From NCBI GenBank assembly GCA_027308685.1, contig DAIDEE010000060.1, positions 1 to 64,000 of the forward strand: 64,000 nt of DNA, in the 5' to 3' direction. This DNA is from Acidocella sp. (GTDB lineage Bacteria; Pseudomonadota; Alphaproteobacteria; Acetobacterales; Acetobacteraceae). The notes below the pieces were generated by a model. It saw only the letters and a program-made list of their open reading frames with translations. It was not told the DNA's origin and made no database searches. The translations under genes and the position numbers were made by a program. Positions 36,773 through 46,549 of this stretch are shown here, piece by piece; the stretch's first letter is position 1; every line of letters begins with the position of its first letter.

Positions 36773-37861
36773 TCAGGCGATCTCGTGGAACATTTCGGCC
36801 AGCGCGGCTTCATTCGCGCTACACAGCCCGCGTTCGGTGATCAAACCGGAGACCAGCCGCGCCGGGGTGACATCGAAAGCCGGATTGGCGGCGGGGCTGT
36901 CCTTCGGCACGATGCGGATGGTGGCGATGGACCCATCCATGGCGCGGCCGGTCATGGTGGTGACTTCGCTTTGGGCGCGCTCCTCGATGGGGATATCGGA
37001 AAGCCCATCGCTGATGGTCCAGTCGATGGTGGAGGAGGGCAGGGCGACCCAGAACGGTACGCCGTTGTCGCGGGCGGCGAGCGCCTTCAAATAGGTGCCG
37101 ATTTTATTGGCGACATCGCCGGAGCGGGTTACGCGGTCGGTGCCGACGATGACCAAATCCACATCGCCCCGCTGCATTAAATGCCCGCCGGCGTTATCGG
37201 CGATAACCGTGTGCGGCACGCCATGTTTGCTGAGTTCCCAGGCGGTGAGAGAGGCGCCCTGGTTGCGCGGGCGGGTTTCCTCGACCAATACGTGAATGTC
37301 GATGCCTTTGTCGTAGGCCATGTACACGGGTGCTAGCGCGGTGCCCCAGTCGACGGTGGCGATCCATCCGGCATTGCAATGGGTGAGAATATTGACGCGC
37401 CGGCCATTGGTGGCGCGGGCTTCGATGAGCGGCAGGCCGTGGCGGCCGATGGCGGCGTTGGTGGCCACATCATCGTCGCAGATGGCGGCAGCTTCGGCGT
37501 AGGCGGCGGCGGTGCGGGCGTTGCCGCTCAGTGGGCGCAGATGCGCCTCCATGCGTGCCAGTGCCCAGCGCAGGTTGATGGCGGTGGGCCGGGTGGCACC
37601 GAGGCTGGAGATGGCGTGCGAGAGATTGGCATCAGATGCATCAGTGCGCATCGCCAGTGCCACGCCATAAGCGGCGGAAGCGCCAATTAGCGGGGCACCG
37701 CGCACCAGCATGGCTTTGATGGCGTGCGCCATTTCCTCCAAGGAGGTGAGGCGTGGAATATCCAGCGCCCAGGGGAGTTTGGTTTGGTCGATAATCCGTA
37801 CCGCCCAGCCATCGGATTCATCCACCCAGATCGCGCGGAAGGGGGTGCCGTCTATCTTCAT
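36773..37861 (-). CDS. mtnA: S-methyl-5-thioribose-1-phosphate isomerase
   Basis: A 362-residue protein of the eIF2B-like fold. Family patterns are AMLVRGAPLIGASAAYGVALAM (in parts RGAPLIGASAAYGVA), ILTHCNAGWIATVDWGTALAPVY (in parts THCNAGWIATVDWGTAL) with the catalytic Cys, VEETRPRNQGASLTAWEL, and VGTDRVTRSGDVANKIGTY with the catalytic Asp. It converts methylthioribose 1-phosphate to methylthioribulose 1-phosphate in methionine salvage. No other salvage gene lies in the window. Confidence 0.93.
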   Translation of the reverse strand: MKIDGTPFRAIWVDESDGWAVRIIDQTKLPWALDIPRLTSLEEMAHAIKAMLVRGAPLIGASAAYGVALAMRTDASDANLSHAISSLGATRPTAINLRWALARMEAHLRPLSGNARTAAAYAEAAAICDDDVATNAAIGRHGLPLIEARATNGRRVNILTHCNAGWIATVDWGTALAPVYMAYDKGIDIHVLVEETRPRNQGASLTAWELSKHGVPHTVIADNAGGHLMQRGDVDLVIVGTDRVTRSGDVANKIGTYLKALAARDNGVPFWVALPSSTIDWTISDGLSDIPIEERAQSEVTTMTGRAMDGSIATIRIVPKDSPAANPAFDVTPARLVSGLITERGLCSANEAALAEMFHEIA

Positions 37862-37873
37862 TGGTCAAAAATC

Positions 37874-38341
37874 CTATAATTTTTGGTGCAGCGCGCACAC
37901 CAGGGTGAATAGCCGCCGGGCGGTTGGGAAATCAATCACCACCTTGCCCTCCAGGCGTGCTTGCATCAGTTCAGCGCCTTCATTGTGTAGTCCACGCCTG
38001 CCCATATCAATCGCCTGGATTTTTGCTTCACGGCCCTCGGCGATCGCGCCCGCGTAGCTGTCCAGCAGCATCTGGTAATCCTTGATGAGCATTTTGAAGG
38101 GCCCCATTGCGAGGACGATGGCCATCAGCGGTGTCTCAGCGGCATCGCGGATGTCGAACACCATGCGGCCTTCCTGGATGGACAAATGCAGGATGCCTTC
38201 AAGCTCGGGGTGGCTGAGCGGCGAAAATTCATTTTCGGCTTCCAAATCCGCCACGGCCTGGGTGCGGTCAGCCTCCTGCAAGGCAGAAAGCCGGTGCAGC
38301 GCTTCACCATCCAGTAATATTTTGATGAGCCGCCCGGTCAA
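37874..38341 (-). CDS. UPF0262 family protein
   Basis: About 155 residues from a TTG at 38341 that overlaps the DUF983 stop (TTGA). An ATG at 38422 is in frame but would overlap the upstream gene by 85 nt and give a longer protein than usual for the family. The conserved segments are VADLEAENEFSPL, GRMVFDIRDAAETPL and GPFKMLIKDYQMLLDSYAGAI. UPF0262 proteins are largely confined to alphaproteobacteria and have no known function. Confidence 0.8.
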   Translation of the reverse strand: MTGRLIKILLDGEALHRLSALQEADRTQAVADLEAENEFSPLSHPELEGILHLSIQEGRMVFDIRDAAETPLMAIVLAMGPFKMLIKDYQMLLDSYAGAIAEGREAKIQAIDMGRRGLHNEGAELMQARLEGKVVIDFPTARRLFTLVCALHQKL

Positions 38342-38775
38342 TTCAGTACCGCCCGCTTCAGGCCAAGTTTCAGCAGAATTGCGATGGTAGCTCCCTTCGC
38401 CATGCGCAATGCAACCATGCATGCGGCTACCAGCGCTACGAGCATGGCGCCGTACGCGTACGGACTTGGTTGCCAGCCATAACGAAAAATCATCACGACA
38501 AAAAACGCCAGCACATGCAGGACCACCAGCATGGCGATGTAAGGCGGTGCATCATCGGAGGGCATGTCACCCAGCGGGGCGCTGCATGATGTGCAAACTG
38601 GATGGACTTTCAAATAGCCATTGAAAATTGGGGCTTTTGCGCAGCGCGGGCAGGTACCGCATACGCCGCGCCAGATGGTGACACCCCAGCCTTGCATATC
38701 CGTGCTGGCGGGGCTGGTGCCAGGCGGCGGCCAGATATCTGGCGCTTCAGTTAGCTTGCGTAGTGGCGCCGGCAC
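38338..38775 (-). CDS. DUF983 membrane protein with zinc-ribbon
   Basis: A 145-residue protein. A four-Cys zinc-ribbon pattern (CGTCPRCAKAPIFNGYL then VCTSCSAPL) is followed by two hydrophobic helices (PYIAMLVVLHVLAFFVVMIF in parts; MLVALVAACMVALRMA). This is the DUF983 arrangement, found widely in alphaproteobacteria, with no firm function. It is the first gene of the DUF983 / UPF0262 / mtnA / DUF2272 run, all on the minus strand. Confidence 0.83.
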   Translation of the reverse strand: MPAPLRKLTEAPDIWPPPGTSPASTDMQGWGVTIWRGVCGTCPRCAKAPIFNGYLKVHPVCTSCSAPLGDMPSDDAPPYIAMLVVLHVLAFFVVMIFRYGWQPSPYAYGAMLVALVAACMVALRMAKGATIAILLKLGLKRAVLN

Positions 38776-38930
38776 CCCGGTCTCCTGTATGTTGCGACCG
38801 TATTAGCCGCCTCAATTGCAAAAAATTCAAGCCAAGATGGCGTGGGGGACGATGATTCCACATCGCTCGTATCTTGACATCGTAAGGTTTTTAAGCGCGG
38901 TACTCCGCGCAGTTACAAAGGAAATAAGCC

Positions 38931-40430
38931 ATGCAAAATCACGATTTAAAAGTTTACCCATCGAAAGTTGCGCTCAAGCGCGAAGACCAACTGGCATGGA
39001 AAATCGCCGGTGTGGCGGCTGACAAAGTGGCGGTTGAAAAAGATGTGACCGCGATGATTATCAATCGCATTATTGATAACGCCTCGGTGGCGATTGCTTC
39101 AGTGAACCGTAGTGCGCCGACATCGGCGCGCGGCATGGCGTTGGGCCACACCCGCAAAGGCGGCGCCACGGTGTTTGGTGTGCCCGGCCGTATCACGGTT
39201 AGCCCGGAATGGGCAGCGTGGGCGAATGGCACGGCGGTACGCGAGTTGGATTATCACGATACATTTCTGGCGGCGGATTATTCGCATCCAGGCGATAATA
39301 TTCCCCCCATCCTGGCGGTCGGGCAGACTATGGAGCGTTCCGGCAAGGATTTGATCCGCGGCATTGCGACGGGTTATGAAATCCAGGTCGATCTGGTGAA
39401 GGCGATCTGCCTGCACGAGCATAAAATTGATCATATCGCACATCTGTGCCCAGCGCAGGCGGCGGGCATTGGTACGCTACTGGGGTTGAAGCAGGATATT
39501 ATTTATCAGGCTGTACAGCAGGCTGTGCATGTTTCGTTCACCACGCGGCAGTCGCGTAAAGGTGAAATTTCATCCTGGAAGGCGTTTGCACCTGCGCATG
39601 CCGGCAAGCTCGCGGTGGAAGCCGTTGACCGCGCGATGCGCGGCGAAGGGGCGCCGAGCCCGGTTTATGAGGGCGAGGATTCCGTTGTCGCCTGGATGCT
39701 CGATGGCAAGGATGCGCTGTATCATGTGCCGCTGCCCGCCCCTGGTGAGCCTAAGCGCGCGATCATGGACACGTTCACTAAGGAGCACTCAGCCGAGTAT
39801 CAGAGCCAGGCATTAATTGATCTGGCGTTTAGGATGCGCAGCCAGATTGATAATTTCGACGCCATCGAGAAGATCATCATCCACACCTCGCATCACACCC
39901 ACTATGTGATCGGCACCGGCGCCAACGACCCGCAGAAGATGGACCCGAAGGCCAGCCGCGAGACGCTGGATCACTCCATCATGTATATCTTCGCGGTGGC
40001 CTTGCAGGATGGCTTCTGGAACCACGAGACCTCGTACGCGCCCAAGCGCGCGGGGCGTGTTGACACTGTGCGGCTGTGGCACAAGATCGAGACCAAGGAA
40101 GACCCTGAATGGACGCGCCGCTACCATACGCTGGATATCAACGATAAAGCGTTTGGCGCCCGGATAGAGATACAGTTCAAGGATGGCTCGACCCTGGTGG
40201 ATGAAATGGCGGTAGCGAATGCGCACCCGCTGGGCGCCAAGCCGTTTGTGCTGGCCGACTATATTCATAAGTTCCAAAGCATCACGGATGGCATTATCTC
40301 AACGCGCGAGAGCAACCGGTTTTTGGAAGCCGTGCAGAATCTTCCTCGCCTGGCGAAGGGTGAGCTTGGTCTGCTCAACGTTGCTTTGCCGGCCGGCTCG
40401 CTGCACGAGTCCAAGGCTGGGATATTCTGA
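38931..40430 (+). CDS. prpD: 2-methylcitrate dehydratase (MmgE/PrpD family)
   Basis: A 499-residue MmgE/PrpD protein. GGAAATAAGCC precedes the ATG at 38931. Family patterns include [38 protein letters not shown] (in parts [17 protein letters not shown]) and the later [19 protein letters not shown]. It dehydrates 2-methylcitrate to 2-methylaconitate in propionate catabolism. prpC lies 82 bp downstream in the same direction; the lyase partner is elsewhere, in the glc operon. Confidence 0.9.
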   Translation: MQNHDLKVYPSKVALKREDQLAWKIAGVAADKVAVEKDVTAMIINRIIDNASVAIASVNRSAPTSARGMALGHTRKGGATVFGVPGRITVSPEWAAWANGTAVRELDYHDTFLAADYSHPGDNIPPILAVGQTMERSGKDLIRGIATGYEIQVDLVKAICLHEHKIDHIAHLCPAQAAGIGTLLGLKQDIIYQAVQQAVHVSFTTRQSRKGEISSWKAFAPAHAGKLAVEAVDRAMRGEGAPSPVYEGEDSVVAWMLDGKDALYHVPLPAPGEPKRAIMDTFTKEHSAEYQSQALIDLAFRMRSQIDNFDAIEKIIIHTSHHTHYVIGTGANDPQKMDPKASRETLDHSIMYIFAVALQDGFWNHETSYAPKRAGRVDTVRLWHKIETKEDPEWTRRYHTLDINDKAFGARIEIQFKDGSTLVDEMAVANAHPLGAKPFVLADYIHKFQSITDGIISTRESNRFLEAVQNLPRLAKGELGLLNVALPAGSLHESKAGIF

Positions 40431-40512
40431 AGCCTACGTTAACAGTGCCGTCGTACCTGCTGTGGTCCGGCGGCACTGGTGCTTCGATGTTTTATATTTA
40501 AGGGAGCCCGCC

Positions 40513-41715
40513 ATGAGCGAAGCCGTTCTGCCAAAACCTAAAAAATCTGTTGCCCTGTCGGGCGTCACCGCCGGCAATACCGCGTTATGCTCGGTGGGAC
40601 GTACTGGTAATGACCTGCATTATCGCGGTTACGATATTCTGGATTTTGCGGAGGTTAGTGAGTTTGAGGAAATTGCCTATTTGCTGGTGCATGGCACTTT
40701 ACCCAACATCGCTGAACTAAAGGCTTATAAAACCAAATTGCGCGCGTTGCGGGGCTTGCCTGCCGCGGTCAAAGCGGTTCTCGAGGCGCTGCCTGCAGCC
40801 ACTCACCCGATGGATGTGATGCGCACCTACGCCTCGGCGTTAGGCTGTGTTCTGCCGGAGGCACATGATCATAATCAGGCTGATGCCCGTGAGATTGCCG
40901 ACCGCCTGATGGCCTCGTTTGGCTCGGCTTTGTTGTATTGGTACCATTTTGCCACCAACGGTAAGCGCATTGAAGTGATAACCGACGACGATACTATTGG
41001 TGGCCATTTCCTGCATCTGCTGCATGGCAAAGCGCCTTCGGCCTCATGGGTGAGGGCAATGCACACGTCTCTGGTGCTTTATGCCGAGCATGAATTCAAC
41101 GCCTCGACCTTTACCGCCCGCGTGATCGCCGGCACCGGTTCAGACTTTTATTCGGCGATTGCAGGGGCGATTGGTGCGCTACGCGGCCCGAAACATGGTG
41201 GGGCAAATGAGCAAGCGTTTGAAATTCAGAAACGCTATGCCACACCCGATGAAGCTGAAGCCGATATTCGCCGCCGGGTGGAAGCCCGCGAAGTGGTCAT
41301 AGGATTTGGCCATCCGGTTTATACCATCTCGGATCCTCGCAACGTGGTGATCAAGCGCGTGGCACGTCAACTCAGCGAGGAAGCTGGGAATATCAAGATG
41401 TTCTCGATCGCGGAGCGACTCGAATCGGTGATGGCGGCGGTGAAGAATATGTTCCCGAACCTCGATTGGTTTTCGGCAGTATCCTATCACATGATGGGTG
41501 TGCCGACGGCGATGTTCACGCCATTATTCGTCATCTCGCGCACTTCAGGCTGGAGTGCACACATAATTGAACAGCGCATTGATGGAAAAATTATTCGTCC
41601 ATCAGCGAATTATACCGGGCCGGAGAATCTGGAATTTGTTCCTTTGAAGGAACGCCCAGAGCTGTCGCGCACAATGTCGCATTCAATTCTCAATGGTGAT
41701 TTGCCGGTCAGCTGA
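40513..41715 (+). CDS. prpC: 2-methylcitrate synthase / citrate synthase family
   Basis: About 400 residues from ATG 40513, chosen because AAGGGAG lies before it; a frame open upstream into prpD is not coding. The citrate-synthase patterns are [32 protein letters not shown] with the catalytic His, [12 protein letters not shown] with the second His, and [14 protein letters not shown] with the third. It joins propionyl-CoA and oxaloacetate. Pairing with prpD supports 2-methylcitrate over ordinary citrate synthesis. Confidence 0.9.
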   Translation: MSEAVLPKPKKSVALSGVTAGNTALCSVGRTGNDLHYRGYDILDFAEVSEFEEIAYLLVHGTLPNIAELKAYKTKLRALRGLPAAVKAVLEALPAATHPMDVMRTYASALGCVLPEAHDHNQADAREIADRLMASFGSALLYWYHFATNGKRIEVITDDDTIGGHFLHLLHGKAPSASWVRAMHTSLVLYAEHEFNASTFTARVIAGTGSDFYSAIAGAIGALRGPKHGGANEQAFEIQKRYATPDEAEADIRRRVEAREVVIGFGHPVYTISDPRNVVIKRVARQLSEEAGNIKMFSIAERLESVMAAVKNMFPNLDWFSAVSYHMMGVPTAMFTPLFVISRTSGWSAHIIEQRIDGKIIRPSANYTGPENLEFVPLKERPELSRTMSHSILNGDLPVS

Positions 41716-42129
41716 CGTAAAAAATGCGGTGCCATGAATCGTTTTGATGGTTTTTTTGCACTTTACGAAAAAAAATTGATTGAAAATGCGTCACACGCGA
41801 TGTTTTTTGTTGACGACACTACCAGAGAAGCGGAATAGCGATTCTTGCGTGCGTCGCGCGATTCGCGCCGCAACCGATTTACAACCGTATCGGTCAAGAG
41901 GCACCGCACGCGAATTAGGAAGGACGGTCATGGACCGTAACGTCAGCGTACCCGAAAAACATCGCTCAGGCGATCAGATCGGTTCAAGGCTAGGACAACA
42001 AAAAGCTGCATTTAAAATATGCGGTGGCTGGACCATATTATTTGGCCTGCCGATTTCGTCTTTGCTGCGGTGCGTCAACGTTATGCCGAAGCCAACTTTC
42101 TCCCACCCATGAGCGAAGGAGCAACCCTC
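41716..42129. other. Intergenic region before the H1-like gene, with weak short frames
   Basis: The first 200 bp are AT-rich and no gene is seen. A 60-codon frame starts at ATG 41930 with AGGAAGG before it and ends at 42112; a second frame (42019 onward) is continuous with the H1-like protein. Neither is convincing as a gene: one has a good ribosome site but odd content, the other plausible residues ([18 protein letters not shown]) but no ribosome site. A promoter for the H1-like gene must lie here. Confidence 0.4.
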
Positions 42130-42666
42130 GTGACCATCGAAGACACTGATACCCTACGTGCCCAACCGCTGGCTGTTAAAGCACCCGCGAAGAAGACTGC
42201 TGCTAAGAAGCCGGCTGCAAAAAAGCCTGCTGCGAAGAAAGCTGTCGCTAAAAAAGCGGCTGTGAAGAAGCCGGCTGTGAAGAAAGCAGCGCCGAAGAAG
42301 GCTGTTGCAAAGAAGCCAGCCGCTAAAAAGGCTGCCGTGAAGAAAGCTGCGCCGAAGAAGGCCGCCGTGAAGAAGCCAGCCGCTAAAAAAGCTGTCGCCA
42401 AGAAACCATCTGCCAAAAAAGCTGCTGTGAAGAAGGCTGCACCCAAAAAGGCTGCTCCCAAGAAGGTTGCGCCGAAGAAAGCTGTTGCTAAAAAAGCTGC
42501 TCCGGCCAAAAAAGCCGTTGCCGTCAAAAAGCCCGCCGTGAAGAAAGCTGCACCGAAAAAGGCTACAGCAAAACCGGCGGTTAAAAAGGTAGTTGTAAAA
42601 AAACCACGTAAGGCTAAAGCGCCGGAGCCGATGATGGCCGCTCCTGTGCCCGAAACCACGACATAA
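42130..42666 (+). CDS. Histone H1-like Lys/Ala/Pro-rich DNA-binding protein
   Basis: About 178 residues, almost entirely repeats of [10 protein letters not shown] and VKKAAPKK from residue about 18 to the end. Such tails bind DNA non-specifically, like bacterial H1 / HC2-type proteins, and compact the nucleoid. I prefer the GTG at 42130 because AAGGAG lies 8 nt before it; ATGs at 42109 and 42019 are also in frame, the latter adding an N-terminal extension. Repeat-rich DNA makes length polymorphism likely. It ends 43 nt before a clear terminator. Confidence 0.75.
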   Translation: MTIEDTDTLRAQPLAVKAPAKKTAAKKPAAKKPAAKKAVAKKAAVKKPAVKKAAPKKAVAKKPAAKKAAVKKAAPKKAAVKKPAAKKAVAKKPSAKKAAVKKAAPKKAAPKKVAPKKAVAKKAAPAKKAVAVKKPAVKKAAPKKATAKPAVKKVVVKKPRKAKAPEPMMAAPVPETTT

Positions 42667-42709
42667 GGTTTCGAACGCTTTTACTTATTTTTATCGGTTA
42701 AAATAAAAG

Positions 42710-42739
42710 TGCAGGCGCCACAAACGCCTGCATTTTTTT
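42710..42739 (+). terminator. Rho-independent terminator after the H1-like gene
   Basis: An 8-bp stem TGCAGGCG / CGCCTGCA with a seven-base loop is followed by seven T. It ends the H1-like transcript just before the stop codon of the convergent nudC gene. Confidence 0.88.
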
Positions 42740-43661
42740 ATTGGGCAAGCCAATCATCGATCAAGCGGCGTGCGATCGAGTCGTGCGGCGGCAGATTGAA
42801 GCCGAGGGTGGCCCGGTTGGCGATGTCAGCACGGGTAAACCAGCGGGCGTCGCGCATTTCAGCGGTCTCCAGCGTGATCTCCTCGGTGAGGGCTTGTGCG
42901 TAATAACCCAGCATGAGCGAGGCGGGGAACGGCCATGGCTGGCTGGAGTGATAACGTACGATGCCGACGCGCACGCCAACTTCCTCCAATACTTCACGCC
43001 GGACAGCATCTTCGAGGCTTTCGCCAGGTTCAACAAACCCCGCCAAAGTTGAGTAGAGATTTCTCTCGATGGGGAATTTAAGCGATTGGCCAAGCAGAAT
43101 TTTATCCTCGCTGGCCACCAGCATAATTACGGCGGGGTCAGTACGCGGGAAATGTTCGGTGCCGCATTGACTGCATTGTAAAACATAGCCGCCGCGGACC
43201 GGGACGTTGGCGCCACCGCATGCCGAACAGAATTTATTTTTGGCGTGCCAATGTAGCATAGCGCGGGCAGTGGCCAGAATGGTGGCGTCATCCGGGGGCA
43301 ATGTGCCGGTGATCTGCCGCATGTCGGTAAAAGGGGCGGCGGGTAAGGCGAGCGTCTGATACGGATCGTCGATCGCCGAGATATCAACGGCAAAAATCGG
43401 GACACCATGTTGCAGGCCTAAAAATATCGCCGGGGCTGAGACGCCTGGCCGGGTCGCCAGGGCCGCCTGTGGGGCTCTGGCTTCCAGTCCGCTGACCAAA
43501 GTTTTTCCCTGCCAGAACACCGCAAAACGGCTTGCGGGGTGGTTCAGGGCGGCATCGATCCAATCGGTATCCTCCCGTTTATGGGCGGCGCGGTCGAGCG
43601 AGCCACCAGTGTAGGGGTTTGGCCGGGACGGGGTGATATGATCCATATCTGAAAATCGCAT
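42738..43661 (-). CDS. nudC: NAD+ diphosphatase / RNA deNADding enzyme NudC
   Basis: About 307 residues. A four-Cys zinc ribbon (CSACGGANVP ... CSQCGTEHFPRTDPAVI) is followed by the Nudix box GFVEPGESLEDAVRREVLEEVG and the NudC-type downstream SQPWPFPASLMLGYYA (conserved SQPWPFP). It hydrolyses NAD(H) to NMN plus AMP and removes NAD caps from RNA. Several in-frame ATGs (43688, 43661, 43646) precede the conserved NPYTGGSLDRA; none has a clear ribosome site. Confidence 0.9.
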   Translation of the reverse strand: MRFSDMDHITPSRPNPYTGGSLDRAAHKREDTDWIDAALNHPASRFAVFWQGKTLVSGLEARAPQAALATRPGVSAPAIFLGLQHGVPIFAVDISAIDDPYQTLALPAAPFTDMRQITGTLPPDDATILATARAMLHWHAKNKFCSACGGANVPVRGGYVLQCSQCGTEHFPRTDPAVIMLVASEDKILLGQSLKFPIERNLYSTLAGFVEPGESLEDAVRREVLEEVGVRVGIVRYHSSQPWPFPASLMLGYYAQALTEEITLETAEMRDARWFTRADIANRATLGFNLPPHDSIARRLIDDWLAQ

Positions 43662-43715
43662 GGCGGGCCGTGGTGAGCAACCTTGCATCGCGGCCCTAAA
43701 GCGGGGATAAACGGG

Positions 43716-43816
43716 GCGGGAGGTCGGCGGCGGACATGTGCCTCGCCAACCCGGTCAGGGCCGGAAGGCAGCAGCCGCAACGAGTTTCCACATGGGTCGG
43801 TGTTCGGCCTCCCACC
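43716..43816 (+). ncRNA. ffs: Signal recognition particle RNA (4.5S type)
   Basis: The universally conserved SRP core is present, with GGTCAGGGCCGGAAGGCAGC forming the tetraloop and asymmetric loop, flanked by CTCGCCAACCC and GCCGCAACGAG. Outer arms GGGAGG (43718-43723) and CCTCCC (43808-43813) pair to close the rod. It binds Ffh to target membrane proteins. It lies directly upstream of dnaX, the usual order. Ends are approximate by a few bases. Confidence 0.92.
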
Positions 43817-43843
43817 TGTTTCATAAAGGTATTTTGGCGCCGC

Positions 43844-45625
43844 ATGGCTGGTTTGTTTGAAGATGAAGCCCCGCCACCAGCATTTTCCGGCCCGTCACTA
43901 TTTGGCGACGAGCCGGAAACCACGCCCGCCGCAGCTGCTTACCGGGTTTTAGCCCGTAAATACCGTCCTACTCATTTCGATGATTTGATCGGCCAGGATG
44001 GGCTGGTGCGCACCTTGCGCAACGCCTTTGCGATGAACCGGATTGCCCATGCCTTTATGCTGACCGGTGTGCGCGGGGTGGGCAAAACCACCACGGCGCG
44101 GATTTTGGCGCGGGCACTGAATTGTACTGGCGTGGATGGCAATGGCGGACCGACGCCCGACCCGTGCGGCGTGTGTGCCAATTGTGTAGCGATTTTGGCG
44201 GACCGGCATCCTGACGTTGTAGAGATGGATGCAGCATCCAACACCGGCGTTGATGATGTGCGTGAGATTATTGAAGCCACCCGCTTCAAGCCGCTTTCGG
44301 CGCGGATCAAAGTATTCATTATCGACGAGGTGCACATGCTCTCGCGCAACGCTTTCAATGCGTTGTTGAAAACACTGGAAGAGCCGCCGCCGCATGTGAA
44401 GTTTGTGTTTGCCACAACGGAAATCCGCAAGGTGCCGGTGACGGTGTTGTCGCGCTGCCAGCGGTTTGATTTGCGCCGGGTGGCGGTAGCGGAACTCGCC
44501 GCGCATTTTTTACGCATTGCGAAGCTCGAAAACATCGCAATTGCGCCGGAAGCGCTCGACCATATTGCTCGCGCGGCGGATGGCTCGGTGCGCGATGGGC
44601 TTTCATTGCTCGACCAGGCGATTGCGCGTGGCTCGGAAGATGGCTCTGAAATTTCCGCTGAGATGGTTGCGGAAATGTTGGGTCTGGCGGACCGCGGCTA
44701 TGTGTTTGAACTGATGGAAGCAGTGATGGCGGGTGATGCTGCCGCAGCTTTGGCAGTGACCGACACGGCGCATGCGCGCGGTGCTGATCTGGGCGTTTTG
44801 ATCGCTGATTTGCTCGGCCTGGCGCATTTATTGACGCGGTTGAAATCGGTGCCGGCGTTGGCCACGAGCAATGCGTTGCCGGAAGCTGAACGGACGCGCG
44901 GCCTGACGCTGGCGAGTTGTTTGTCGATCCCGTGGCTGGGCCGGTTGTGGCAGATGTTGCTGAAGGGGGTTGCGGAAGTTGAAGCAGCGCCAGACCGGCG
45001 GGCGGCAGCGGAGATGATTATCATTCGGCTTTGCCATGTAGCGGATATGCCGCCGCCAGGTGATTTGATTAAAAAACTTGAACAGCAGCTGGCACAAAAT
45101 TCAGCCGGCGGGTCCACAGGCGGTGGTTCCTCTGGGGGCACCCGGGCGGTTGCTAATGGCGCACCGATGCAGCCGATGGCGGCGCCACGGGCGATTACGT
45201 TCCAGGATGTGGTGGCCTTGGCTGGAGCGAAGCAGGATGTGTTGCTGTATGCGCATTTGCGGCAGTCGGTGCATCTGGTGAAGTTTGCGCCGCCGGTCAT
45301 TGAGATGCGGCTAGAACCCGATGCGCCGCGTGATGTGGCGCAGCGTTTGGGCGCATTACTGGAAGCCGAGACGAACCGGCGCTGGACCATTGTGATCAGC
45401 AAGGCTGCGGGAGAGCCTACGATTGCAGAGGGTGAGCGTCAGGCTGAAAATGCAGCGCGCCAGCACGCCACTGACCATCCGCTGGTCCGCGCTATCATGG
45501 CGGCGTTTCCAGGGGCGCGGATTGAAAAATTGCTTGCGGTAGCTGAGCAGATTACCGATGAGGCGCCACCTGATTGGCTGGACCTGTCGCCGCCTGATGA
45601 TGTCTATAACGAAGAGGAAGACTAG
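43844..45625 (+). CDS. dnaX: DNA polymerase III subunit gamma/tau
   Basis: A 593-residue clamp-loader subunit. The Walker A is GVRGVGKTT (75-83), a zinc-module region has CTGVDGNGGPTPDPCGVCANC (in parts CTGVDGNG and PCGVCANC), Walker B-type FIIDEVHML follows, and sensor 1 is FVFATTEIRKVPVTVLSRC (in part ATTEIRKVP). The C-terminal tau region after a Gly/Ser linker contacts polymerase alpha. The start is ATG 43844; the open frame upstream to 43736 is SRP RNA and should not be included. Confidence 0.94.
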   Translation: MAGLFEDEAPPPAFSGPSLFGDEPETTPAAAAYRVLARKYRPTHFDDLIGQDGLVRTLRNAFAMNRIAHAFMLTGVRGVGKTTTARILARALNCTGVDGNGGPTPDPCGVCANCVAILADRHPDVVEMDAASNTGVDDVREIIEATRFKPLSARIKVFIIDEVHMLSRNAFNALLKTLEEPPPHVKFVFATTEIRKVPVTVLSRCQRFDLRRVAVAELAAHFLRIAKLENIAIAPEALDHIARAADGSVRDGLSLLDQAIARGSEDGSEISAEMVAEMLGLADRGYVFELMEAVMAGDAAAALAVTDTAHARGADLGVLIADLLGLAHLLTRLKSVPALATSNALPEAERTRGLTLASCLSIPWLGRLWQMLLKGVAEVEAAPDRRAAAEMIIIRLCHVADMPPPGDLIKKLEQQLAQNSAGGSTGGGSSGGTRAVANGAPMQPMAAPRAITFQDVVALAGAKQDVLLYAHLRQSVHLVKFAPPVIEMRLEPDAPRDVAQRLGALLEAETNRRWTIVISKAAGEPTIAEGERQAENAARQHATDHPLVRAIMAAFPGARIEKLLAVAEQITDEAPPDWLDLSPPDDVYNEEED

Positions 45626-45628
45626 ATC

Positions 45629-45952
45629 ATGAAAAACCTTGCCGGACTGATGCAGCAAGCCAAGCAGATGCAGGCCAATATGGAAGCGATGCAGGCGAAG
45701 TTGGAAGCCGCCCAGATTGAAGGTGTCTCGGGCGCCGGACTGGTACGGGTCACGCTCACCGGCAAAGGCGTTCTGAAGGGTATTAAAATTGACCAGAAGC
45801 TGGCCGACCCGGCTGAGGTTGAAATGCTGGAGGATTTGATACTTGCTGCCCATGCCGATGCGAAATCCAAGCTCGATGCGTTTACCGAAACCGAGATGAA
45901 AAACGCCACTGGCGGGATGCAACTGCCGGCAGGCTTGAAGCTGCCTTTTTAA
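45629..45952 (+). CDS. ybaB: YbaB/EbfC nucleoid-associated protein
   Basis: A 107-residue protein. The N-terminal coiled helix [21 protein letters not shown] is the family signature, followed by [20 protein letters not shown] and a helical tail [15 protein letters not shown]. It binds DNA as a dimer and is found between dnaX and recR in most bacteria, as here (3 nt after dnaX). Confidence 0.94.
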   Translation: MKNLAGLMQQAKQMQANMEAMQAKLEAAQIEGVSGAGLVRVTLTGKGVLKGIKIDQKLADPAEVEMLEDLILAAHADAKSKLDAFTETEMKNATGGMQLPAGLKLPF

Positions 45953-45958
45953 AAATCC

Positions 45959-46549
45959 ATGGGTGGTCCTGAACTTGAGCGGCTGATCAGCCTGTTTGCC
46001 AAGCTGCCCGGCCTGGGGCCACGCAGTGCCCGGCGGATTGTGTTGAAGCTGTTGCGCGAGCGCGAGACCAAGTTATTGCCTCTGGCCGATGCGATTCGGG
46101 CGGCGGCGGAGACGGTGAAAACTTGCTCTGTCTGTGGGAATCTCGATAGCTGTGATCCCTGTACCATCTGTGCGTCACCGTCGCGCGACAATGCAATTTG
46201 CGTGGTGGAGACGGTGGCGGATTTATGGGCGCTCGAACGTGCCTTGATTTATCGTGGCCGGTATCATGTGCTGGGCGGTTCGCTTTCGGCGCTAGCGGGG
46301 CGAGGGCCGGAGGATATCGCGATTGCATCGCTATTGATGCGCCTGAGTGCTGACCCGCCGCAGGAGATTATTCTGGCGATGCCAGCCACCGTGGATGGCG
46401 CTGCGACGGGACATTATCTGGCTGAAAAATTGAAGAACTTTGGCATCCCCATTTCACGTCTGGCGCAGGGCGTGCCGATGGGTGGTTCGCTCGAAGTGCT
46501 GGACGAGGGTACGTTGGCGACAGCGTTGCGGGCACGAAGGGTTTCTTAA
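45959..46549 (+). CDS. recR: Recombination protein RecR
   Basis: A 196-residue RecR. The helix-hairpin-helix LAKLPGLGPRSARRIVLKLL (in parts KLPGLGPRSARRIVL) is followed by the four-Cys zinc finger CSVCGNLDSCDPCTIC (about 58-73) and the Toprim domain (ICVVETVADLWALERA; YHVLGGSLSAL). It works with RecO and RecF to load RecA on gaps. The stop overlaps that of the convergent FAD oxidoreductase by 4 nt. Confidence 0.95.
   Translation: MGGPELERLISLFAKLPGLGPRSARRIVLKLLRERETKLLPLADAIRAAAETVKTCSVCGNLDSCDPCTICASPSRDNAICVVETVADLWALERALIYRGRYHVLGGSLSALAGRGPEDIAIASLLMRLSADPPQEIILAMPATVDGAATGHYLAEKLKNFGIPISRLAQGVPMGGSLEVLDEGTLATALRARRVS

Noticed and set aside
42081-42659. Long minus-strand frame opposite the H1-like gene, rich in Ala and Phe
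   Set aside because: It is the antisense of the AAKK repeats; codons for Lys and Ala read backwards as Phe and Gly/Ala. No ribosome site and no family pattern.
43736-43843. N-terminal extension of dnaX
   Set aside because: It is translated SRP RNA; the clamp-loader protein starts at 43844.
45068-45080. A-rich run in dnaX as a programmed frameshift site
   Set aside because: The run is T AAA AAA C in frame, not a canonical slippery heptamer, no pairing structure is obvious after it, and the -1 frame has no quick stop.
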